A program made the translations under genes and the position numbers. From Glebionis coronaria (taxonomy: Eukaryota > Streptophyta > Magnoliopsida > Asterales > Asteraceae): a stretch of DNA of 64,000 nucleotides. The stretch spans positions 1 to 64,000 of the forward strand of contig JANFOE010000052.1 of the NCBI GenBank assembly GCA_025667525.1, in the 5' to 3' direction. Shown one piece after another: positions 1 to 11,592 of this stretch. The notes below the pieces were generated by a model, which worked only from the letters and a program-made list of their open reading frames with translations, made no database searches and was not told the origin of the DNA. Positions within the stretch are counted from its first letter, which is position 1. Every line of letters starts with the position of its first letter.

Positions 1-1
1 A

Positions 2-1516
2 ACGGGAACTTACAACCAAAACGGTCAAGGTTCCCGCCCAAATCAAGCTCCACCAAACCAAAATGTTAACAATTATCGAAACAACAACCAAGGTAATTAC
101 CAAGGCAATTCACGCAATTACAACAAAGGGAATTATCAAAATGGGAATGGACAAATTTCTAATCAAAACCAAAACTGTGATTATCAAAACACTACACAAG
201 GTTTTCAAAATGCTCACACTAAAAATTTGCAAGGAGAATATTTGGATTATGCTAAAGCAAATGATGCTAAATTTGATAACATGCAACGTGAGATGATTAG
301 CTTAAGATCTGAGTTGAAAAACGAGCTAAAAAATGAACTTGCTAATGAACTTAAAACTCATGCAAACAAAATGGAAGGAAATGTCCAACGACTTCAACAA
401 AATCAACAAAAGATGGAATTAGGACAACATGATATTAAGCAAGAGTTATTAAAAGCGGATGCTAGGCAATCAAAATTTGAGGACCGAATGGCTAAGATGT
501 TTGAAACAATCATGTGTAAACCCTCTTCCTCGGGTGGTCTTCCTAGTGATACCATTGCAAACCCGAAGGGAGAAATGAAGGTTATTACTACACGAAGTGG
601 TAAAACTTTCAAGGAACCAATCTCTCGTCCAAGTACTTCTACGGAGAAGGAAATCGAGAAAGAACCCGAGGTGATGGTCGAAAAGGAGCACATTACAATC
701 CCACGAAGTACCGCTCATACCACACCTACGGTTGAACCAATACCAATTGTGGAACCCGAGTTTCCAAGGCCGTTGCCTAATGACCAACCCACACCACCTT
801 TACCCTACCCCTTGAGACGAAACAAAGAGAAGTTGCAAGAACGTAACAAACAACAAATCGAGCTTTTTATAAAAATGTTTCAACAAGTGCATTTTGATGT
901 GAGTTTAGCCGACGCGTTGTTGTATATGCCTCACTTCACTTCCACTTTTAAAAGTATGATGAGCGATAAGGAAAAGCTTTCAAAGCTTGCTAATTGTTCT
1001 TCGGTTTATCTTAACCGCATACCGGAAAAAGTTGGTGATCCCGGAAAGTTTCTCATTCCTTGTGACATACAAGATATGAAAGAATGCCTCGCCTTGGCCG
1101 ATCTTGGTGCGAGCATTAATTTGATGCCATTTTCCATTTGGAAATCGCTTTCGCTTCCGGCTCTCATTCCTTCGAACATGTCCATCGAGATGGCCGATCA
1201 TTCTACGATTATGGCATGTGGAGTAGCCGAAGATGTTTTCGTGAAAGTGGGGAAGTTCTACTATCCCGTTGATTTTATAGTAGTTGACATCCCCGCGGAT
1301 CCTCAAGTTCCTCTAATTTTAGGTCGTTCATTTTTAGACACTTCGAGGTCGCTTATCGATGTTCATGCGAGAACTATCACTTTGAGATTCAACGAAGAGG
1401 AACTTGTTATAAACGCTACTCAAAACTCGAAACCTTCTCATGTTTATGCAATCGCTACCATCAATCACATGACATCGTTGATGTGGTTTGCGATGAGTTT
1501 TCACAAGAAGTGTTAG
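2..1516 (+). pseudogene. Gag C-terminal part and protease of element A
   Basis: Frame 2 is open from the first bases of the window to a stop at 1514-1516, so the real start lies to the left. The first 60-70 residues are Asn/Gln/Gly-rich (nucleocapsid-type linker), followed by a Lys/Glu/Gln coiled-coil-like stretch (about 230-500), a Pro/Thr-rich spacer with a conserved ITTRSGKT box (about 580-610), then an aspartic-protease-like domain with D-L-G-A-S at 1100-1114 and a second conserved LILG box near 1312-1323. Leu instead of Ser/Thr after the catalytic Asp is also seen in element C. The frame breaks near 1465-1480, where the product should continue into the RT linker. Strong similarity to the corresponding part of the C polyprotein supports the call. 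Confidence 0.85.
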
Positions 1517-2046
1517 GTTTTTCCGATAGCTCGTCAAGTGGCAATCCCACTATCTTGGATCCGATTCTTGCTAATTCCACACCAAATCTCACTCCATTCC
1601 AAGGAGGCGATCTCACTTCAAATGAAATCGACAATGAAGATGAGGTGTTGATTAGTGATGATACTTCTATTCCACCATTTCTTTCGCCGATGGAAGTTAT
1701 GAATGTTGAACCAAAATCTTCAATCGAGGAACCACCTATCCTTGAATTGAAAGATCTTCCTTCTCACCTTGAATACGCATTCTTGGAAGGTGATGACAAG
1801 TTGCCGGTCAGTATTGCAAAAGATCTTGCTAATAATGAAAAAACCGAGCTCTTGAAAGTTCTTAAGGCTCATAAAGGGGCAATTGCGTGGAAAATATCCG
1901 ACATTAAGGGTATTGACCCAAAATTTTGTACTCACAAGATTTTAATGGAGGAGGACTACAAACCCGCAATTCAAAGTCAAAGAAGGGTGAATCCCAAAAT
2001 TCACGATGTCATCAAAAAGGAGGTCCTTAAACTCCTTGACGCGTGA
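1483..2046 (+). pseudogene. Protease-RT linker and start of RT, element A
   Basis: This segment continues the A polyprotein in a different frame after a small indel near 1465-1480. It matches the region of element C between protease and RT: an acidic, Pro/Ser-rich linker, an LELKDLPSHLEYAFLE-like box and the start of the RT fold (RRVNPKIHDVIKKEVLKLLDA). It stops at TGA 2044-2046, where C has a Gly codon, so the stop is a single-base nonsense change. The start at 1483 is not biological; it is where the shifted frame opens. Confidence 0.8.
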
Positions 2047-3454
2047 ATGATTTATCCTATATCCGATAGCCCATGGGTGAGCCCAATCCATTGTGTCCCT
2101 AAAAAGGGAGGAATGACCGTTGTGCCTAATGAAAACAACGAGTTAATTCCCACTCGTGTTGGTGACCGGTTGGAGGGTGTGTATTGACTACCGAAAGTTA
2201 AATGACGCCACTCGTAAAGACCACTTTCCTTTGCCCTTCATGGATCAAATGTTGGAGTGACTTGCGGGAAATGAATTCTATTGCTTTTTAGATGGTTTTT
2301 CCGGTTACTTTCAAATCCCTATCGACCCTCGTGATCAAGAGAAGACTACGTTTATGTGTCCTTATGGAACGTTCGCTTATCGTAGGATGCCTTTCGGACT
2401 TTGTAATGCACCCGGTACGTTTCAACGGTGTATGATGGCGATTTTTCACGATATGATCGAGAAGTCGATGGAAGTGTTTATGGATGACTTCTCGGTGTTT
2501 GGCAATTCGTTCACGTCATGTTTATCTAATCTCGAGCAAATGTTAAAACATTGTGAAGAAACCAATCTTGTGCTTAATTGGGAAAAATGTCATTTTATGT
2601 GTAAACAAGGAATCGTCTTAGGACATAAGGTGTCGAAGGCGGGGATTGAGGTCGATAAAGCTAAGGTAGACTTCATCGCCAAGTTACCTCATCCCAAAAC
2701 CGTTAAAGGAGTTAGGAGTTTCCTAGGCCACGCGGGCTTTTATCGTCGTTTCATCAAGGACTTTTCGAAAATCTCTCGACCTATGACACACCTTCTCGAG
2801 AAGGATGCTCCTTTTAACTTCAATGAGGATTGTGTTAAGGCTTTCGAAACTCTCAAAAGGAAACTTACCGAAGCTCCCATTCTTGTTGCTCCTAATTGGG
2901 AATTACCCTTTGAAATCATGTGCGATTCAAGTGATTATGCTATAGGGGCCGTCTTAGGGCAACGTTATGACAAGCATTTTCGTCCTATCCATTATGCTAG
3001 TAAGACGATGACCGAGGCTCAATTAAAGTACACCACAACAGAAAAGGAATTCCTTGCCGTGGTCTATGCTTTTGAGAAATTCCGACCTTATCTCGTCTTG
3101 ACTAAAAGCATCGTGTATACCGACCATTCGGCTATCAAGTATCTCTTAGCTAAGCAAGATGCTAAGCCGAGATTGCTTCGTTGGATGCTCCTCCTCCAAG
3201 AATTTGATGTCACCGTGCTTGACAAAAAAGGAGCCGAGAATCTAGCGGCCGATCATCTCTCTCGTCTAGAAGATCCTCACAAAGATGTTTTCGAGAACAA
3301 GGAAATTACCGAAACATTTCCTCTCGAGACTCTCGGTGTAGTGAATTATAAAGACACCACCCCATGGTTTGCCGACATTGCAAATTACCATGCGGGCAAT
3401 TTCATAATCAAGGGTATGACGACACAACAAAAACGAAAATTCTTTCGTGACGTC
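2047..3454 (+). pseudogene. Reverse transcriptase and RNase H of element A, cut by element B
   Basis: RT palm and RNase H of an Athila-type polymerase. From 2047 the sequence still encodes RT, but it carries a frame change near 2155-2165 and a TGA at 2258-2260 where C has Arg (CGA to TGA). From 2354 the frame is open to 3454. Visible motifs: [20 protein letters not shown] RT motif, F-M-D-D near 2477-2488 (metal-binding catalytic Asp pair), the LGH-K-V-S thumb region and a [15 protein letters not shown]ase H start near 2920-2960. Translation ends at 3455-3457 because the first three bases of the B LTR are TGA. The frame resumes at 15051, directly after B. Confidence 0.9.
3450..3454. repeat. 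Target-site duplication of element B (left copy, ACGTC)
   Basis: ACGTC directly precedes the B 5' LTR and recurs directly after the B 3' LTR at 15046-15050. The 5 bp length is standard for Gypsy integrases. Removing B and one copy restores the A reading frame, which independently confirms the boundaries. Confidence 0.95.
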
Positions 3455-4564
3455 TGATGAGACTTCTTTTATACATGGTCTCATCGTCCAATTAGGGCTT
3501 AAAATGCATAAAATATCATTAAATATACCAAATATATGCTCGTGTTTGTTACTTGTGTATTTTTAGGTACGGATATTGAGGAAATGGCAAAAGATCACAA
3601 GAATCATTCAAAAACGAACACGGGAAACGAAGCCGCACAATGAACCGTACCCAAATCTGGAATTTCCAAAAATACCCTTGAAGAATTGAAGATTGTCAAG
3701 TTTGGTCCCTCAAATTTTGAAGATTTACACTTTATACCCCTCAAATAGTCAAAATTATGAATAGGGTCCCTAAAGTTTGAAGACATTACAAGAAAAGCCC
3801 TTGGGAAATGAAGAAATTACATTTAAAATCCTTATTTATGGTTTGAAAAGTAATTGTGCCATTTTCAGCAAGTACTCCAAAGTTGTTATATGCAATTTAG
3901 GCGTTGACAAGGTTTATTCAGCAAGTGACAAAGATTGAGGAGTCCAGGGACTAAAGTGGGGAGACACATGAACTTACCTCAGCCAACCAAACTAACATAT
4001 CACCACCCACAACCAACCACAAACCTCCACCTCACAACACCCACACACGTCACCATCCACTCACTACCTAAATAACAGATTATTTAATAATCTGTTTTTA
4101 AACCTAAGTTTTGGAGGTAAACGGGTACTATTCACATCATCACTCCTAAACACCCCTTAATCCCCAGTTCAAGAACACATAAACCCTAATCTCCCATTTC
4201 ATCAAATCAAAGGGTTTTTCCCTTAAACTCTCCAGAACCATAATTAATCTTACCCTAATCATTTCCCAACCCCAAAAACCTTCACCACTTTACCCATGTG
4301 AGCAGTAGGGACCTCCCCTGCTGCGTCAATTTCATTCCCAACCCCAAAAACGACAAGTTGAATGGCTAAGATGCAACTACTTGTCCCCCACTCCAAATAA
4401 ACGTCCAAGATCAACAAAGGCAGCTGGCAACTTCACATGTATCAACCTTGACCAAGATTTCAGTCAAAACCAAGGGGCATTCCTGGAATTTCCTCCATTA
4501 GGGTTTAGGGCTTTGATTTATTGTATTATTTTATTCCAGGCTTCTAGTTAGTTCTATAGAGTAG

Positions 4565-4593
4565 TATATAATGAGACGTATGTGTCTCATTAT
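4565..4593 (+). promoter_or_regulatory. TATA box embedded in a perfect hairpin, B 5' LTR
   Basis: TATATAA at 4565-4571 is the best TATA box in the LTR. Its last bases form one arm of a 10 bp perfect stem: ATAATGAGAC (4568-4577), loop GTATGT, GTCTCATTAT (4584-4593). The same structure is intact in the 3' LTR (stem arms 12706-12715 and 12722-12731). A conserved TTGTTCCAGTTTT box follows at about 4597-4609 and is likely near the transcript start. Confidence 0.65.
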
Positions 4594-5703
4594 GCGTTGT
4601 TCCAGTTTTATAGCAAAATCCTTGTAATGCCTTTTTAGAAATATAAAGTTTGGTATTTTTTGTTGAAATTGTAATTCCTTTTATTTTTTTAAAAGTTTGG
4701 TATTGGATTTGCTTAGATTCTGAGTTCTATAAAATATTTTATAAACACTTTGTGTTTGTTTTCAGTTTTCAGAAAGTTTTCAAAATTTGTTTGAAAAATA
4801 TCAAAAACCCTTGGATCCTATGAAGTGAAAGTGGAATTGGATTCCAAGGTTTCTGATATTTTTCTTGTTTCAAAAGGTGTTCCAAGTTCAGGGTTTATTG
4901 GATTGTACAAGTGGTTTTAAAAGGTTTTAAAATCAGAAAGTGTGTATTGGTTTGTTCATTGTTCTTAGCAGGTTTTTGAAGAACTTGTTTTGATCAAGGA
5001 TCAGCATAGGCCCGGGCCTATTGGAGAAGGCAAAGCAGCCTTGGTTGGGCCTGGATGTAGGCCCAACAAGGTAGTCCCTTGTTCTTAGTTTCAGTTTTTA
5101 GTTTTATAGGAGATTGGTATGATTTTTGAGAAAAAGTTGTTAAGTGATTGTTATTGTGCTTGTTATTGCTCTCTTGTTGGATTATATGCATGTTAGTAGC
5201 ATTTGTATCAGTTTGGTTGGATTTTATAAAGATTTGGTTGGTTAATTTGTAATTTCAGAATATAAAGGGGTGTTTTGATTAGAGTGTTAGAAGGGTTTAA
5301 TGGTATGAACTTTGCTTATAAACTTGTTGCAAACACTTCTTGACTGGTTATTAGGATATATGCTAGCTAAGGTTTCATTTTAGTAGGATTTCAAACAAAG
5401 TTGCATGTTAAAATATTGGTAAGTAGCTTCTAAAAACAGTAAACACCCTTGGTGACTGATTTAGGTTGATTGAGTTCATTTAATCCTTGAATCTGCTAGG
5501 GTTTGGTGTTAACTAGGGTTTCAGCTAGGTTACATGCTATATTGTGAACTTATATGCAAGATTTGAGCCATTGAAATTCATTTGTGTGGCAAGTGTATCA
5601 GCATCCTATTCATCAGAAACTTGAATGCTTAATCAGTAACTTGTGGTGCATTTTGGTGTGATTTTTGTGAAGTGACTTTGTGTTTTTTGTGTTTACTCAG
5701 ACT

Positions 5704-5852
5704 CCCCACAACCCAATTGGTGTGGGGGTGCCTTTTGTCCAAAAGATCAAGCTCACAATAAGCTTTCCTAAGCTTATTGCATTTCTAACCAAGAAATTGC
5801 ACTAGTAGTGGGAAGAAAGTTTCCCCTGCTAACACATAAGTTCCCACTGCTA
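5704..5852 (+). other. Hairpin cluster in B LTR
   Basis: Successive inverted repeats with short loops: CCCCACA (5704-5710) with TGTGGGG (5721-5727), followed by the shared word GTGCC; CAATAAGCTT (5756-5765) with AAGCTTATTG (5770-5779), loop TCCT; a weaker TTTCT/AGAAA stem (5782-5796); and AGTAGTGGGAA (5804-5814) with TTCCCACTGCT (5842-5852), which has one G-T pair here and is a perfect 11 bp stem in the 3' LTR. Related clusters sit at the same LTR position in A, D and C. Function unknown. Confidence 0.6.
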
Positions 5853-6909
5853 AGCAAGAAGACAAAACCAGTCAACATGTCACTTTCATAATTCAAACTT
5901 TTTTGTCTTTAGTGCACAAATTTTAGAGTTAGGACTTGATTTTAGTTTTGAAATTTTTCTAATTTAATTTAGGATTTTTCTGTTTAATTATTTTTTATTG
6001 TACTGTTCATTTGCTATTTTTTAGGTTTTATAGTTTTTTAATTAACTTTTTAATTACTGTTTTTGGAATTTAGTGGCAAAAATTAATATTTTTCACTTTT
6101 AACATGTTTCCTAGAAATAGAATAATGTTTTAAGATTTTTGGTATAAAAAGTTTTCACTGTTCATCTTTTATTTATTTTTTAGAATTAATTTAAGTTAAT
6201 TAGGGTTTAAATTGTATATTGTTTTGTCTTTTAGTGAAAAATATTTGATTTTTCAAACTTTTTCATTTTTCTACTATTCATTAGAGTAAATTAGGATTTT
6301 TAAAATTGTTCAATTAATTTTGGCATTATTTTATTATTTTTTATAATTATTTTAGTTTAAAAATAGTTTTTAGAGATTTAAAAATAGAAAAATAGTTTTT
6401 AAAATTTAGGAAAAATACTTTTTAGTTTTTAAATAATATAAGTGAGTTATTTGTCCAATAAAATAATATTTTGGGCTTTTTCTTAATTATATTTAATTTT
6501 TGGGCTTTAATTAGCATTAAAATTTGAATATTTAATTAATTAAAGGTTTTAAAATATTTTTATTGGATTTTTATCCTTATTTATATTATTTTGAACTACT
6601 TTTTCATTTTTAATTTGTTTTTAGCTTAAAATTTTTAAATTTTCACGTTTTACGTACTTACGTTCGCGTTTTACGTCATTCGTCGTAGTTAATTGTAATT
6701 GTAGTTTGTCTCTAGTTTTCTTTCTTTTCTTATCCAAAAACGACACTACCCTAAACCTTTGATTATACTTATTGGCACATTAATCCACACACCTCCTCGA
6801 GAACGAACCCGCATTTGTTCGGTTTCGCGTTTTTCCTAAAACGTGCAACTTAATACTTTCCCATAATACGCTCTTTTTCCTAAAAGACGTGTTTCTACGA
6901 CTATCAAAA

Positions 6910-6926
6910 TGGCGCCGCTGCCGGGG
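6910..6926 (+). other. Primer binding site of B (tRNA-Asp type)
   Basis: TGGCGCCGCTGCCGGGG lies three bases after the 5' LTR. From memory of the plant tRNA-Asp 3' end it is complementary except for one position. Athila elements commonly use this tRNA. It primes minus-strand DNA synthesis. Confidence 0.85.
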
Positions 6927-7746
6927 AGGTGTTTTTAGTGTGCCATTATTAGTATCATGTTTTTGTGAGTGGTGCGTTTTTGCTTTTCACATTTTGAAGA
7001 GCGTGAATATCGTACATACTCATTTTTGTTATTTTTCCTTATTATATTACAGTATCCAAATAAATTGTGTTTAGTTTTCCTAAAATTAAACACACAACAT
7101 CATTTTACTATATTGTAGATATATTGGTTTTCGTTTTTATTGTGAATATTATTAATATATTGTATTTACGTAGAACAATAAAAATACAAGTACTCCAAAT
7201 ACGTGAGAAATCACAACCTTGATTCGGGATTTCATCACTCGATCATTGTATTCGAATCCAAAGCAAAAGTAAAAGGCAAAATAGATAAATACTTTCGTGA
7301 AGCTCGATTTTGAAAAATACAAACTATATGGTGGGTATAAGGCGGGTATTATAAAATATACCCTAAGGAAAAAGGCTCTTAAGTGCTTCGCGCCGCCTCG
7401 TTTCCCCGCTTGCTTGTGAGTATTTTGAGATTGAAGGCTAATCGAGGGTTTTGCCGCCCAAAGTATTATTACCTATATATATTTGCTTGTTTTCAAGATT
7501 AAACCCTCTTGAACGTTTTGGTGTTCCACCAACGTTCTAAAGTCATCGAAGGCGTTCACTTCACGTGATCGTTTTCATTCCTTGAGGCTCCTTTAATCGA
7601 GAAAGTCGATTCGAGGATTTGTAGATTTGAGTCTACGTAATACATCAAAAAAATCAAAAATCAAAAATATTCTTCTTACCCTTATCCATTAATTCTACTT
7701 CTAACCCTCTAGTGTTTAATTCTCGTAACGCCATTCTCGTTGCATC
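6927..7746 (+). other. 5' leader of element B
   Basis: Untranslated leader between primer site and reading frame. AT-rich at first, then a block at about 7320-7640 that is clearly homologous to the element C leader (45540-45840, opposite orientation), including the GTGTTCCACCAACG box and the CACTTCACGTGATCG box. It probably holds packaging and dimerisation signals, since it is the main 5' sequence B shares with C. No convincing gene; short frames near 6889-7074 overlap the primer site and are chance. Confidence 0.7.
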
Positions 7747-9711
7747 ATGTCAAATGATGAGGGCTATTACTCGTGTCCATATTGTGGAGGCCCACCCGAT
7801 GGGGCTAATTGTTTTAATTGTGAGGTTATTGGAGGTCGTGAGGGTTATGTCTATAACTCTCCTCCACATGGTAATGGTGACAATTTTCAATCTAACGACC
7901 AAGATCACCAACCATATTTGTCTTATTCGTCTTTTAATTGTGATGAAAATCAAAATAATAAAATGAATCAAGATGAATCTTTTTGTGATTATATGAGCCG
8001 TCATAACAAACTTATAGCATCACTTCAAGAACACGTGGTAGATCTCGATAAGTATTACAAAGATTAATTGGCAACCTAAGGGGAAACTTTCAAAAAAATG
8101 GAAAACGATTATGATACCCTTTTTGAAGAGCAACAACGTTTGTATGACCAAAGTCAAGTGATGTGGAGAGAATACGTAAATAAAATTAAGGATGATCACG
8201 CCAATGAGAAAGATAAAATTCTTTTAATGTTCGAGGGCTTAGTGGAAAAATTTAATTCGTTGTCAAATGTGACCAATCCTACTCCCGTGGGAGAGGTTCA
8301 AGTTACTTCGACTCCTAAGACTCGTACGTCTCGTATTGATCCATATCTCTCGAATTTTAGAGTCGTGTAACCTTCATCGTCTTGTAAAACCATAGAGGAA
8401 ACGAAAAAGTCATCCAACGAAGTTTTGAAAAATGTTTTTGAAAATAAACCAAAGGAAAAACTCGTAGGATACTTGGGAGTATTAAATCTAATACCTTGTG
8501 AACCTAATTTTTCTAATGAGGATGAAATTATTGAGGATTTTCTAAATCAATATACACTTAATTTTGACGAAGAAATTCCATTAAATGATTTTAAAGAAGA
8601 AAAATGTGAAAAGGTTTTTAAGGAAAGCATTGAACCCTCGTTTTTACAAGATGAACGAAAATTAATTCCGAAGGGACGTGTTAGTAGTTTTGCTAAAATG
8701 TTTGAAAACCCACGTTCGATCCCTTCGAAGGACAAAGTTGAAACCGTCAAGGAAAAATCGTCACCAGACGAGCCTTTTACTCCTAATCCCACACCGTGTG
8801 AGATTATGGATTTGTCGTGTGAGAAGTCCGCCGATGGCCTTGCTCACATCGATACGTTTTTCGATATCGAGGTCGAAACGACAAAGGCAAAATCTTCAAT
8901 CGAAGATCCTTCTTTTCCTAGTTTCACGACGGTTGAAGCTAGCGACTCGATTATCGACGACTTTATTGCTCGACCTCTTCCACGAGGAAGAGAAGACGTT
9001 TTTGATCCCGAGGGTGATTTTTCCGAGATCAAACGTATTCTTGATGATCCGCCTTCGATATTCGAGTTTGATGAGGACCGTTGCGTTAGCCCGGAGGGGG
9101 ATGTTTTATTAGTCGATTCACGTTTTAAAAATTCAAATCCTCATCCCGCCTTCAAGATAAATGTGGAAATTTTAAGTGTGCCTAGAATTGTTTTAGAAAC
9201 ACCAAATATTTTCAATTTAATCAACTTGGGTTTTCGTAACAATGAGTTTAAAAATGAAAAAAGGAATGAGTTTACAAGTGATTTGAAAATTTTTCCAAAG
9301 ATAACTCCGTCATCACCGCGCTTAATTGAGCTTGCTACAAACGCGTCTACTTCTTTTGACGACGTTTTGTGTGGATCTAGTATGGGGGAAGCCCCATTTG
9401 TTCCCTCACACTTCTCCACCGAGGACGAGATTTTTGACCCCGGTATCACGTTTAAGATAAAATCTCGGTCTTTTACCGAAGTAGTCACTAGAAGATCCTT
9501 CTACACTTACGGTATGAGTTTACCTCGAGTGACTCGATTTTTATGCCCAACCAATGTCCCACCCTTCTCTTCTTATGCTATTTTCTTATGTCCCATTGGG
9601 ACGATGTTACTTGAAGTCATGTTGTTTCGTTTATCATCCGAAAACGAAGACACGATCTTTGATCCCGGTATAGAGGTTTTGCCTTTATACACGGTTGCTT
9701 TTGGGCCTTGA
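7747..9711 (+). pseudogene. Broken reading frame of unknown function, zinc-ribbon-like and acidic, element B
   Basis: One frame runs from ATG 7747 to TGA 9709-9711 (about 655 codons) with three in-frame TAA stops at 8065, 8077 and 8368. The N-terminus has a CX2C-X8-CX2C cluster (Cys10, 13, 22, 25), typical of a zinc ribbon. The middle (about 8098-8290) is Glu/Lys/Gln-rich and coiled-coil-like. The C-terminal two thirds are acidic and Ser/Pro-rich with repeated boxes such as FDPEGDFSEIKRILDD, EIFDPGI and, near the end, EDTIFDPGI. No protease, RT, RNase H, integrase, signal peptide or clear membrane span is visible. It occupies the place of gag-pol. From memory, proteins of this style are common, uncharacterised predictions in Asteraceae genomes. 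A role in packaging or as a divergent Gag is a guess. Confidence 0.7.
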
Positions 9712-11580
9712 TTACATGTAAGTCCCACCAAAAATTGACCACACCATGATTATCCCTAAATGATCACATTTATGGGGATTCGAGTCGAGCTTTTGACTCG
9801 GTTATCAAAAACAAGGTGCCTCGTGGGGGAGACCCATGCTTATCCATGTACATATTAATGCTTTCTAATGTAGTGTAACGTGAGGGGATTTGTGCCCTTC
9901 CAACCTTTGTTCCGTGGTTGTTTGTGCATTGTGGTTTTTAGATCATAATCTTCACGATTGGAGCCTCTCGTGTTCGTTTCATGGGAGCACTCGATCGTTT
10001 GCTTTGAAGACCTTTCTCAATATCCAAATGATATATCCTTTTGATGTTCTAACCTTAGGTTTTTAGCACACTTCATAAACGGCTATTGATTTAACGGTTA
10101 CACCCTTTCCATGCTAGATTAGGCATTCGACTACGTCTCTAGTATTGGGGTGTTTGCACCCCTAGACTCGAAACATTGAGGACAATGTTTAACTTTAGTA
10201 TGGTGGGGTGAATAGATACTTTCCTTGCCAAACCTTCACGCTTTCCAAAGTTTATCTTTTTGTTTGTCGTTTTGTTGCAAAATAAGGCAAAAAATAGCCA
10301 AATTTTAAAATTTTTCTCATGTTTTATAAGTGTTTGAAGACACGAATGTAGATTTTCCGATGGCGAGAATAAGAGTAATTTTTGACTCGACCGTGCGTGT
10401 TGAGCACTTAGCTTTGATTCCTTTACTACACATTAGGCTAAGTCTCTTAAATGAGGACGAGAAATGATAGAATTAATTATAAGTTACTATGCTAAACGTA
10501 GAGTACTCGTATTCTTTCAAAAACTCATGTGTTATCGTTGTTTGCTTATTCTCCCTTCGCTTGTAAATATTTTTTGCTTAATAAATATTGACTTAGCAGT
10601 TTAGTTAGGATTGTTGGGTTTCTAGTCTTTTCTAGTAGCTTCCGTGTAATTAAATTGGGAAGACATTAAGGTATCGCCAGCGTCACGGTTTTGAAGTATT
10701 GGCACCCGAATAATCAAAAGCTTCACCTAATAATAAGATTTCAAGTGCTCACCTAAATTAAGCAAAAATTTGAAGCTCACAAGGCCGAAAAATCTATGCC
10801 TAAATTGAAAGTGAATCAAGCCTTAATCTTCGAAGCTTTAAAGATCCAAAATTCGCTTTAGCGTGATGATATACGTCTTTGGCTAATAAAACCACCGATG
10901 AGGCGGATAATAAAAGGCAAGGCAAGACCGAAGTCATAATAAAAGCTTCATGGCGAAGTTGAATAAAAGATGGAGGTAAACCAAAGATAATAAGGCCCTT
11001 CCGTTAGGGGGCGTATAAAAGTCTTGGTAATAAGTCTCATGTTCAAAACCGTTATAAAACCGTGTTTATCGATTCTTCTTGTTGACTTAATTTTTTAACA
11101 TCGTTGTCTATTAGGAGGGGTTATTGATTTGATGGTCTTAGTTACACCGTTAGGACTCTATTTTTAGACCTAAATCTCTATTATCGCATAAGTTAAAAAT
11201 GTGTCCTCGTGATCATTAAGACAAAATAAAATATAAGAGATACAACTTAGGAATAATGGGAGGATAAGTACGTGATTAGGGCATATGAGTAGTGTTAGCA
11301 TTACTAACTTATAATGACAATGATCTCGTTGCACGCTTGGATGGAATTGGAGTGAAAATCGAGGACGATGAAATTATTTCTAACGAAGCATTCACGTGTT
11401 CTTATTCTATGAACCTAAACGTCCCATTTTGCGATGAAAATCATACATTATGTCAAAAACACAAGTAGTAGAAATAGTAGTAGTGTAGCTAGTTTATTAT
11501 TCCAATAAAGTGATAAAAATGAATTTTGGAGATGCTTTGATACTTTATTCTAGCATTGCGTGAGGGCACGGTAATGGTTT
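9712..11580 (+). other. 3' noncoding region of element B
   Basis: No coding sequence. It is clearly homologous to the 3' noncoding region of C (37836-39648, reversed) and more distantly to that of A (16248-18400). Landmarks shared by all three are the ACTCGAAACATTGAGGACAATGTT box (here about 10166-10190) flanked by polypurine-like AGTATTGGGG (10141) and AGTATGGTGGGG (10197), and a GTGTTAGCATT box near 11293. Confidence 0.75.
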
Positions 11581-11592
11581 AGTATGGGGGAG
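11581..11592 (+). other. Polypurine tract of B
   Basis: AGTATGGGGGAG directly abuts the 3' LTR. The same 12-mer precedes the 3' LTR of A (18401) and C (37824-37835, minus). It primes plus-strand DNA synthesis. Confidence 0.9.

Larger units (their letters stand above)
3455..6906 (+). repeat. 5' LTR of element B
   Basis: Begins TGATGAGAC and ends CTATCA (TG...CA). It matches 11593-15045 along its whole length with scattered substitutions. It contains a TATA box with overlapping hairpin (4565-4593), poly(A)-signal-like AT-rich sequence just downstream (about 4635-4650), a hairpin cluster at 5704-5852, and a very AT-rich distal third (about 5900-6650). I see no coding sequence in it. Two TTTAGGG units near 4500 are incidental. 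Confidence 0.95.

Noticed and set aside
2354..3457. Independent RT gene starting at ATG 2354
   Set aside because: The RT fold begins upstream of 2354 and is separated only by a stop at 2258; this Met is internal.
4495..4515. TTTAGGG-like units suggesting telomeric repeat
   Set aside because: Only two units, embedded in the LTR of B and repeated in its 3' LTR.
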